DNA of 64,000 nucleotides from Nanobdellota archaeon (lineage in GTDB: Archaea; Nanobdellota; Nanobdellia; Woesearchaeales; JAGLXL01): the NCBI GenBank assembly GCA_023132895.1, contig JAGLXL010000003.1, positions 124,001 through 188,000 of the forward strand. The letters run 5' to 3'. A program made the position numbers and the translations under genes. Of the stretch, positions 50,768 through 58,300 are shown piece after piece; the stretch's first letter is position 1, and each line of letters begins with the position of its first letter. A model generated the notes under the pieces. The model made no database searches, was not told where the DNA came from, and worked only from the letters and a program-made list of their open reading frames with translations.

Positions 50768-52150
50768 ATGAAATTAACCTTTTGCGGTGCAGCACGTATT
50801 GTGACTGGTTCTAATTATTTGATTGAGGTTTCTGGCGGCAAGTATCTGGTAGACTGCGGTATGTTTCAAGGCACTAAAGACATTACACGTCTGAATTACA
50901 AACCTTTTTTATTTGACCCAAAGAAAATTAAATTCTTGTTTTTGACTCACGCCCATATTGACCATTCTGGTTTGATTCCTAAGTTATTTCGTCTTGGTTT
51001 TAAAGGCAAGATCCTGGCAACTGCAGCAACTGTTGATTTATGTAGAATCATGCTGGATGATTCTGCTTATCTCCAGGAAAAAGATACTGAACGGGAAAAT
51101 CGCAAGAGGGCCAGGAAGGGGTTGAAGCCTAGGGAGACTTTGTATACAAAAAAGGATGCCCAGGCCTGTATGTCATTGTTCAAGAAAATTGAATATAATA
51201 AGTTATATACTATTGATAAGAATATCAAGATCCGTTATCGTGATGCCGGCCATATCATTGGCTCTGGTATTATTGAAGTTTTTGTTAATGATGGCGGAGA
51301 GGAGAAGAAAATTGTTTTTTCCGGTGATTTAGGGCAGTGGGGTGTGCCAATCATTAAAAATCCAACACTGGTTGATGATGCTGATTATGTTTTAGTTGAA
51401 TCAACTTATGGAGACAGGCTGCATGAAGAGATTGGCCTGCGGGATGATTTGTTATTAAAACATGCTACTAAGACTTTTAAGCGAGGGGGCAGATTGATGA
51501 TTCCTTCGTTTGCAATTGAAAGGACGCAGGAGATTCTTTATTCCTTTAACAAGATGGTTAAATCAGGGAAGTTTCCTGATGAAAAGATATTTTTAGACAG
51601 TCCTTTGGCTATCAAAGCAACTGAAGTTTTTAAGAAGCATCGTGAGTGTTGTTTTGATGTTGAGGCTTTGACTAAATATAAAAATCCATTTAGTTTTCCT
51701 AATCTAGTTTATTCTTTGAAGAGTTCTGATTCGATTCGGTTGAATACATTTAAGGAACCTTGTGTTATAATTGCCGGCTCGGGAATGGTGACTGGAGGGA
51801 GGATTCGACATCATATCAAGCATCATGCTGGCGATCCAAAGAATGAAATACTTTTTGTCGGTTATCAGGCCAAGGGAACAACTGGAAGATATATCTTAGA
51901 AGGTGCGCGTAAGATTAGAATGATGGGGCAGGAAGTAATGATTCGTGCTCGAGTGGATAAAATCAATAGTTTTTCTGCGCATGCTGATTATAAAGAGATT
52001 GTCCGCTGGATGAATGGTTTTAAGAAAAAGCCGGCTAAGGTTTTTGTGGTTCATGGCGAGGAGAAAAGTTCTAGAGCTTTGAAATTGAAGTTAGATAAGG
52101 TTGGATTTAAATGTTATATTCCTAAGTTAGGTGAGAAAGTAGAGATTTAG
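50768..52150 (+). CDS. Beta-CASP metallo-beta-lactamase nuclease (CPSF/YSH1-like)
   Basis: 460 residues. Metal site THAHIDHSG (residues about 60-68), 'DAGHIIGSG', 'SGDLGQ', then the beta-CASP cap with 'IAGSGMVTGGRIRHH' and 'NSFSAHADYKEIVRWM', ending 'VFVVHGEEKSS'. It lacks the N-terminal KH domains of aCPSF1, so it is nearer to aCPSF2/COG1236 enzymes that act on RNA as endo- and/or 5' exonucleases. It lies 53 nt downstream of small RNA copy 1. Confidence 0.9.
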   Translation: MKLTFCGAARIVTGSNYLIEVSGGKYLVDCGMFQGTKDITRLNYKPFLFDPKKIKFLFLTHAHIDHSGLIPKLFRLGFKGKILATAATVDLCRIMLDDSAYLQEKDTERENRKRARKGLKPRETLYTKKDAQACMSLFKKIEYNKLYTIDKNIKIRYRDAGHIIGSGIIEVFVNDGGEEKKIVFSGDLGQWGVPIIKNPTLVDDADYVLVESTYGDRLHEEIGLRDDLLLKHATKTFKRGGRLMIPSFAIERTQEILYSFNKMVKSGKFPDEKIFLDSPLAIKATEVFKKHRECCFDVEALTKYKNPFSFPNLVYSLKSSDSIRLNTFKEPCVIIAGSGMVTGGRIRHHIKHHAGDPKNEILFVGYQAKGTTGRYILEGARKIRMMGQEVMIRARVDKINSFSAHADYKEIVRWMNGFKKKPAKVFVVHGEEKSSRALKLKLDKVGFKCYIPKLGEKVEI

Positions 52151-52509
52151 ATATCTAAGGTTCTGTCTAAGTAGTCTTTTTTAGCGGCATCATCTAATTG
52201 TTTTAATCTGTGGCCGTTGTATCTTTTTAGTTCATAAAGAGTTCCTTCTTCATCCAATAAAAGATAATCTGTAGTTTCATTAATGCGGGCTGAATTTGCT
52301 AAAAGAAAATGATTAATGGGTTCTAAAATCTCTCCTCCAGCAGAAATAAGAGCTCGACGGATAATTTTGATGATTTTTTTACCATTAACAGCGAGAAGTG
52401 GTGTTTCATTGGGAGTTACTTTTGAACTGGTGGTTTTAGCAGAACCTAAAACATCAATTTCTTTGATTCCTCGACAGGTTCTGATGATATCTTCCAGGAA
52501 AGTTGTCAT
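52147..52509 (-). CDS. Hypothetical protein
   Basis: 120 residues: 'IIRTCRGIKEIDVLGSAKTTSSKVTPNETPLLAVNGKKIIKIIRRALISAGGEILEPINHFLLANSARI'. Mixed alpha/beta with no recognised family. Convergent 4-nt overlap with the beta-CASP gene. Confidence 0.55.
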   Translation of the reverse strand: MTTFLEDIIRTCRGIKEIDVLGSAKTTSSKVTPNETPLLAVNGKKIIKIIRRALISAGGEILEPINHFLLANSARINETTDYLLLDEEGTLYELKRYNGHRLKQLDDAAKKDYLDRTLDI

Positions 52510-52606
52510 TTTAAACTTAAATTGATGAGGCTTTATATAAATGTTACTATTATTGGGTGGTTAAAGTAGAAAGATTTAAATATAAAATATGGATTTTAAG
52601 TTAAAT

Positions 52607-53116
52607 ATGGAAGCAAATATTGTTAACAGGAAGACAGAACCAATTGTAAAGTATGATCTAACTTATGGTATGGGCCAAGAATGTGATTTAGGTTTGTTTT
52701 TGCAGATGGTCACTTATGTCAATGCTGGTTTTCAGGATGAAAGAATCAACCATGATATTCTGACTGGCTGCACTAAAGCTATGAATAAGTCAATTAAGGA
52801 GAAGATTGACGGGTGTAAATCACAAGTCAAGCCAGTAGCTTTTACTTTAGTCAGGCGCGGCCATGGAAATCTGGGTTTGTACGGCAATGTTGAAGAAGAT
52901 GGAAAATTAGAATTAAAATTATGGGACAGAGGAGTTTCATTGGGGCATGAAGCAGAGAAATGGATTTTGAAATATGGCAGAGATGAGGAGAGTCAAAAAG
53001 AATTAAAAGAAAAATTAGGGGAAGAATTTGGCGAAGATTTAAATAAAGATTATAATTATTTTCAGAAGGGGTTGATGGAGTTCTTTTTGAAGAATTTGCA
53101 TTTGTTGAAAAAATGA
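52607..53116 (+). CDS. Hypothetical protein, first gene of a coupled four-gene operon
   Basis: 169 residues from ATG 52607, since GATTTAAATATAA (about 52572-52584) lies about 27 nt upstream. An in-frame ATG at 52589 is too close to the box. 'YDLTYGMGQECDLGLFLQMVTYVNAGFQDERINHDILTGC' and 'AFTLVRRGHGNLGLYGNVEEDGKLELKLW' are the distinctive parts. No family recognised. Overlaps the next gene by 4 nt. Confidence 0.6.
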   Translation: MEANIVNRKTEPIVKYDLTYGMGQECDLGLFLQMVTYVNAGFQDERINHDILTGCTKAMNKSIKEKIDGCKSQVKPVAFTLVRRGHGNLGLYGNVEEDGKLELKLWDRGVSLGHEAEKWILKYGRDEESQKELKEKLGEEFGEDLNKDYNYFQKGLMEFFLKNLHLLKK

Positions 53117-53427
53117 TGATGTTCTATAGGACCAATGCAGAAGGTCTAGTCAAAGCAGTTGAGAGTGAGAAAATTAATAGCTGGTTTTTGATGGATGATA
53201 AAGAGATGGCTTGGGGAGATTTTGTTCCTCATTTTAGAAAAGATAAAATAATGATGGTTTTTGATGTTCCTAGTGAAGTAGATGGGAGAAATTTAGAAGG
53301 TGAAGTAAGTTTAGAACATTTATCTCATATTCAAGCCCAGCACGGAGTTTTGGGTCATGTTTATAGGGTATTGAGAATGACTCATGAAGGAAAATACAGT
53401 AAAGTTCATACGGATTTGGTAAAATGA
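53113..53427 (+). CDS. Hypothetical protein, paralogue of the next gene
   Basis: 104 residues. Start 'MMMFYRTNAEGLVKAVESEKINSWFL' and end 'HIQAQHGVLGHVYRVLRMTHEGKYSKV' match the layout of the following 141-residue protein (EAQRGVVDFVRDLLKTAHDGKYKKV). Both have a central strand, 'MMVFDVPSE' here against 'MVVMWLDVPNA'. Tandem duplication is likely. Function unknown. Confidence 0.62.
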   Translation: MMMFYRTNAEGLVKAVESEKINSWFLMDDKEMAWGDFVPHFRKDKIMMVFDVPSEVDGRNLEGEVSLEHLSHIQAQHGVLGHVYRVLRMTHEGKYSKVHTDLVK

Positions 53428-53849
53428 CAATGTTATATCACTTTACGGATTTTAAAGATTTTGAAAAATATGTAGGAATTGAAAAGGTTGCTTCTGTTCT
53501 TTACAAAGGTTTTTTGAAGAAATTCCCTGATGTAAGTGAGTGGGAAATAGAAAGAAAGATGGATGCATTTGACATGCGATCTGAACTTAAATTTTACACT
53601 TCAAGAGATATTTTTAATCTGGATATAACTCATTTGAAAAAGCAGGGTGATATGGTGGTGATGTGGCTGGATGTTCCAAATGCTCCAGATGCTTCTGAAA
53701 GACCTTATGCAAGTTACCATAACATTGATTTAGAAGGTCAGTTGGCAGCAGTTGAAGCGCAGCGAGGAGTGGTTGATTTTGTTCGTGATCTGCTTAAGAC
53801 TGCTCATGACGGAAAATATAAAAAGGTTCCAGTTTATTTAAGAAAGTAA
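53424..53849 (+). CDS. Hypothetical protein, paralogue of the previous gene
   Basis: 141 residues. 'MLYHFTDFKDFEKYVGIEKVASVLYKGFLKKF' is loosely like the 'YHfT...' opening of some ADP-ribosyltransferase-fold proteins, but no catalytic Glu motif can be assigned, so no function is claimed. It overlaps the gene before by 4 nt and the next by 1 nt. Confidence 0.62.
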   Translation: MTMLYHFTDFKDFEKYVGIEKVASVLYKGFLKKFPDVSEWEIERKMDAFDMRSELKFYTSRDIFNLDITHLKKQGDMVVMWLDVPNAPDASERPYASYHNIDLEGQLAAVEAQRGVVDFVRDLLKTAHDGKYKKVPVYLRK

Positions 53850-54151
53850 TGACAGAGTTAACTAGTTCAGATATTTATGATGGAGCTATTGAAACAATAG
53901 CTTTTGGGGTAATGCTGCCTAAACTTCTTATTAGTGATGTTCATTTATTTCGTTCTAGAATGGATGATTATAAAAATGGATTGTCGACAGCTGTTTTCAG
54001 TGGTTTGGAGAAGTTTAAAGATTATTTACGTGAGAATGACCATCTTTATGGTGTTGCTCTTTCAATATTGACTGATGAAGGGTTAGTGCACGTCATGGAA
54101 AGGATAAGGGAAGAAAAAACTCAGGCAGCTTTGGAAAAGAATGGATTTTAA
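53849..54151 (+). CDS. Hypothetical protein, last gene of the coupled operon
   Basis: 100 residues, helical: 'SDIYDGAIETIAFGVMLPKLLISDVHLFRSRMDDYKNGLSTAVFSGLEKFKDYL'. TAATG junction with the gene before. No family recognised. Convergent 4-nt overlap with the gene at 54148. Confidence 0.6.
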   Translation: MTELTSSDIYDGAIETIAFGVMLPKLLISDVHLFRSRMDDYKNGLSTAVFSGLEKFKDYLRENDHLYGVALSILTDEGLVHVMERIREEKTQAALEKNGF

Positions 54152-54507
54152 TTTATTGAAAATTCTTTATTAAATTTGTAGACATGACCTTGTTCTATTT
54201 GAGATGAAGTGATGACTGTATCAACAGCATCCAGGAACTCTCCAGGGGACAGTTTTCTCTCTTCAAAAAGATACTGGCCATTAACCCTTTTGCCTGATTC
54301 AAGAACCAGATATTCTCCTTGGAAAGGTAGACCATGAAGATGGGAAGGGTATTTTTGAGGAGCAGAAGGTTTGACATTAACAAAATGAGCATAGTTTCTT
54401 CCATTGACAATAACAATATCATCGCCTCCTTTAATGTCATCGAGTCTTTTGACCGGTTCAAAGCTAAGGCCTTTTTGGTTGCGGAAAATTGGTGTTTGAG
54501 TTGTCAT
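54148..54507 (-). CDS. Hypothetical protein
   Basis: 119 residues: 'NQKGLSFEPVKRLDDIKGGDDIVIVNGRNYAHFVNVKPS', then 'LPFQGEYLVLESGKRVNGQYLFEERKL'. A predicted beta-rich small domain. No family recognised. Its promoter region is shared with small RNA copy 2. Confidence 0.55.
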   Translation of the reverse strand: MTTQTPIFRNQKGLSFEPVKRLDDIKGGDDIVIVNGRNYAHFVNVKPSAPQKYPSHLHGLPFQGEYLVLESGKRVNGQYLFEERKLSPGEFLDAVDTVITSSQIEQGHVYKFNKEFSIN

Positions 54508-54554
54508 ATTCCCATCTCGGTTATTGGTTCTTTTTAAAACCTTTGGTTTTGGAT

Positions 54555-54716
54555 GGAAATGACTCGTTTGCTATGCTCCAATTGATATAGTTAAGAATGG
54601 AGCACCACTTGTTGTCTGACGAGGTACGTTGTTTAGCTCACTGGCCTCCTAAGAGAGCAGAGCTCTCTGGGACACAAAGGGAACTTTGTTCCCTTTCGTG
54701 TATTGGCGTCATTTCC
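54555..54716 (+). ncRNA. Structured small RNA, copy 2 of a novel family, with hairpin insert
   Basis: 162 nt. The ends GGAAATGAC (54555-54563) and GTCATTTCC (54708-54716) pair over 9 bp. TCGT (54564-54567) pairs with ACGA (54619-54622) around a variable hairpin TGCTCCA/TGGAGCA (54574-54580, 54598-54604). GCTCACTGGCC (54636-54646) and a closing TTGGC are shared with copy 1. Where copy 1 has a 4-nt loop, this copy carries two perfect hairpins (54652-54668 and 54672-54701). A TTTTTAAA box at 54531-54538 is about 20-25 nt upstream. The rest of the 54508-54816 gap is the cold-shock promoter. Confidence 0.72.
54652..54701 (+). repeat. Two tandem hairpins inside small RNA copy 2
   Basis: AGAGAGC-AGA-GCTCTCT (54652-54668) and a longer hairpin with core AAAGGGAAC-TTT-GTTCCCTTT extended by ACAC/GTGT (54672-54701). 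Both have 3-nt loops, like the hairpins at 16.7 kb. Copy 1 of the RNA has no equivalent. Confidence 0.7.
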
Positions 54717-54737
54717 CTCAGTGTTTTAATAGTAAAC

Positions 54738-54820
54738 TTTATAAAGGGGTTTCTTAATTTAAGTTAGAACTAGTAATTGGAGGCAAAGTTTAGTCTCCAA
54801 TAAGAGGAAAAGTAAAATGG
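54738..54820 (+). promoter_or_regulatory. Cold-shock gene promoter and leader hairpin
   Basis: TTTATAAA at 54738-54745 predicts a transcript starting near 54766 with a leader of about 50 nt. In the leader ATTGGAG (54776-54782) pairs with CTCCAAT (54795-54801), hiding a GGAGG-like sequence. A second site, AGAGG (54803-54807), follows. GGAAAAGTAAAATGG occurs at 54806-54820, spanning the start codon, and again at 54823-54837. Confidence 0.6.
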
Positions 54821-55140
54821 AAGGAAAAGTAAAATGGTTTAACTCACGGAAAGGATATGGATTTATCCAAGGCGACGATGGAGAAGAGTATTTTGTTCAT
54901 TCATCTGCTTTGAAAGAAACCCGGTTTTTGCGTGAAAATGACCGAGTAAGTTTTGACTCTGCTGAAAGTGATAAAGGCAAGCAGGCTCAAAATGTACAAT
55001 TGCTTCAAAAAGGCAGTGAATCTGAAGAAGCTCCGGCTGAAGAAGAAGCACCTGCTGAAGAACCAGCTGAGGAAGCTGCTCCTGAAGAAGAAGCTCCGGC
55101 TGAAGAAGAAGCACCTGAAGAAGAACCAAAAGAAGAGTAA
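54817..55140 (+). CDS. Cold-shock domain protein with acidic tail
   Basis: 107 residues. Residues 1-66 are a cold-shock domain with RNP1 'KGYGFI' and RNP2 'YFVHSSA'. Residues 67-107 are an acidic tail of Ala/Pro/Glu repeats (EEAPAEEEAPAEEPAEE). Cold-shock domains bind single-stranded RNA and act as RNA chaperones. They are patchy in archaea and usually acquired from bacteria. The acidic tail is unusual and may limit nonspecific binding or recruit a partner. Confidence 0.9.
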   Translation: MEGKVKWFNSRKGYGFIQGDDGEEYFVHSSALKETRFLRENDRVSFDSAESDKGKQAQNVQLLQKGSESEEAPAEEEAPAEEPAEEAAPEEEAPAEEEAPEEEPKEE

Positions 55141-55265
55141 ATCAATTCTTAGTTTGGATTTCTTGTAAATTTTGTTTTTTTATTCTTTTTCTTTGAAAAA
55201 CTTTAAATAGATGTTAGTCTATCTTGTTAAAAAAGAGTTCTAGACGTACTTGACGGAGGGATATC

Positions 55266-55388
55266 ATGATTTGGGGTAGAGTTGAAAAAGTCAAATTAAA
55301 CAAAAATTGCATCTGCTGCAAGGTTAAAAAAGTTCAGAATGGAAAGGGGCTTTATTGCTTGAGATGCTTAAGAAAAAAAGGGAAGTAG
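55266..55388 (+). CDS. Small cysteine-rich (zinc-binding) protein
   Basis: 40 residues from ATG 55266 with GGAGGG 5-6 nt upstream. Cysteines are spaced C-x-x-C-C (NCICCK) and C-x-x-C (YCLRCL), 15 residues apart, in a very Lys-rich chain. Likely a zinc knuckle that binds nucleic acid. CTTTAAATAG about 65 nt upstream may be the promoter. Confidence 0.68.
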   Translation: MIWGRVEKVKLNKNCICCKVKKVQNGKGLYCLRCLRKKGK

Positions 55389-55395
55389 ACGATTT

Positions 55396-58300
55396 TTATT
55401 CCAAACAGATTCTATACGGTCTGAAATACCAGTTATAAATTCTACCATGACCCCCTATTTGTGGATGTATTTCTGTAATCTCGCCGATAGAAATCTTGTT
55501 TCCTGAACATGGTGGCGGTGTACATTGATTAGCTTCATTGTTTTCCAAACTTTCACATGAAGTTATTTCTCCTGCTGAAACTTCATTCTCATCAATACAT
55601 AATCTATAGTTTCTGAATATTTGGTTACCGGCATGAATCTCGTGTATGTCACCAATAAATCTCATGCCTGCTGGACAACTACCTGGATCACAAATTTGAG
55701 CTTCTGTTGTTGGTACACTGTATGGATTTTCACAGCTTAACAATGTTGCACTTGTTACAGCTTTGATACAAATTCTGTAGACTCTGTTGTAATGGCTTTT
55801 TTTGCCTCCTAAATGATGCTCATTTAATATTAATGAGTAATATCCATCAGGGCAATCTGGCGGTGTGCATTTGTTTTCTCCGAGTTCTCCGCCATGCATC
55901 GGACCATATTCACATGAAGTTATGGTTCCCTGTAAGTTTTGGGTTACATCGATTGTAAATTGCTGGGTGTCTGTTCCTCCATAGCCATCATCTACTTGGA
56001 CTTCGACTTGGTTGCTGCCAATCTGGCTGAAGGTTGGTGTCCAGGAGATTAATCCTGAATTAATAGTCATGCCAGCTGGGCTTTGGGTTAAGGTAAAAGT
56101 TAAAGCGTCGTTTTCAGGGTCAGAGGCTGTGACCTGGTAAGTGTAAAGGTTTCTGGCTAAGGTTGTTGTTGAGGGTGTTGAAGTGATGGTTGGATCAGTA
56201 TTGCCAATTGAAATGTTGTAAGATTGGGTGTCTGCGGCACCAAAAGTATCATTGACTTTGACAATGACCTGATTTATTCCTTGATGGCCTGATATTGGTG
56301 TCCAGGTGATGAGGCCGGTTGTTGGGTTGATGGTCATTCCACTTGGCGAGGTTGTTAATGAATAAGTCAAAGTATCATTTTCTATGTCTATGGCATCGAC
56401 ATCATAGGAATAAAGAACATTGATGTCAGCTGTATTGATTGGTGTGGTTGTGATAACTGGCGGATCATTGACAGAAGTGACAATGATAGTTATGGTTTGG
56501 TTGTTTGAATCCTGCAGATTATCATTGACTTTTATCTGGCAGGTGGCTGTGCCGAAATAATTACTGGCTGGCGTCATGGTTAGGTTTAGATTATTAACAC
56601 TGCAGTCTACTTTGTTGGTATCTTCGTTCATGATGGTCATGGTCAGGGTGTCGTTGTCATTGTCTGTTAAATAGGAGCTTAAATCTATGGTGGCAGGAAT
56701 GTCTTCATTGATAGTTTGGTTTGGAATATTGGTTATGGCTGGCGGATAATTGACTTTGTAAATTCTGGTTGTGGAAGTTGCTTGGTTGGGGAATGTTGAA
56801 TTGTCCCAGCATTTAATCTGCCAGGTGTAAGAGCCTGGAGCGAGATTATTTAGGGTAAAGGTTTCAAGAACACCTCTCTGAACATTGGTATTGGTTTGAT
56901 TTGAAATATTGTTGATGTACAAAGTGCAGTTGACGTTGTGGTGGTCTGTGACATTGTATTCAAAAGTTACATTGCTGAGGTTTTTTAGATTATTTGGAGG
57001 CAATAGTAAAGTTATAACAGGGGGAAATAATTCGTAATGGACTGCTCTTAAGAGATCTAGACGAGGCTTAGTTATATTGGTGTGGAAATAAGCAGTGTTA
57101 TTGTCAGTGATATTTTTTCCTGTGAGACGGAAAATAGTCCTGATTTCATTTGGTGTCAAGATTTTATTGTATTTTTCTTTGTTATACTGCCTTAAAATGA
57201 TGTCTGCGCCTGCTAAAAATGCTGTAGCAAATGATGTTCCTCCAGCCTGGGCATAAAGATTAGGATTCAGAATTGGAAGCTTTATTACCTTGATAACTTC
57301 CCCTGGAGCAAAGTAGTCTAAAATCGGAGCAATTTTAGTAGAGCTACCCTGCGGCCCATATTTGGTAACAACATCAGGTTGAGGATTATAAGGCCAGCCG
57401 TCTGTAACAGCACCGACACTAAAAATTCTTGTGACGCAAGCAGGAAATTCAATGCCAACTTGAGTAGTTGGCTGGGCCTGGCCTGCTGGAGCATATACAG
57501 TTATATTTTTACTATTGGCGGCAGCTACGGCATTATCAACTATTCCACCATCACAATTTGTGCCGGTTTGGTATCCAGCAGTGCCAAAACTAAATATCAT
57601 TGTAGAAATATTATATTTCGAAGCATTATTAGTACACCAATTAATTGCACTAGTAATAAGAGATGTCCAGCCATTGCCATTTTGGTCTGAAACTTTTATA
57701 GCAACTATTTTAGCTCTTGGAGCTACACCAGTATAAGCAATATCGGTTCTGTGTAGTCTTACATCGTCCAGATGAAATTCAAAAGGTACACTATCGTTTA
57801 TATTTTCAAAAGCCAATCTAGGTCTACGGGAGAGAGTAAAGCAGCCGCCAAAAGTCCAAGTTAAGGAAGTTGCTGGAACAATGTATTTCTTCCATTTGTT
57901 AACATCTGAAGCATTGACAACAATATCATAACTTGCTCCTCCAGTACCATGTTTACCTACAGTCGGGCCAAGGCACCAGGGGTCAAGAGTAACTCTTAAA
58001 CGAGTTCCGCTAACGTTGGTTTTCATCCAAAATGAGAATTTGTCAAAAGCTGAAGTATCATACCGATAATATTGGTCGATATACTCTCCCAAGGCGCCAT
58101 TTGTTGATACAATCTTATTGCTGAATGATTCCTGAACTACATCAGTTGATGAAGTAGAATTAAAAAGAGAGTAATTAGTTGAAGCCCAAGGACCATTTTC
58201 AAATCCAGAACCCATTCTCCATTCTGAGCCTGCTATTATTCCTGATATAGAAGTTCCGTGGCCATTGTCATCACTAGGGTCTTGATCGTTATAGAAAAAG

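Noticed and set aside
53424-53849. ADP-ribosyltransferase toxin from the 'YHFT' start
   Set aside because: No convincing catalytic Glu or second motif could be placed, so the resemblance is too weak to name a function.
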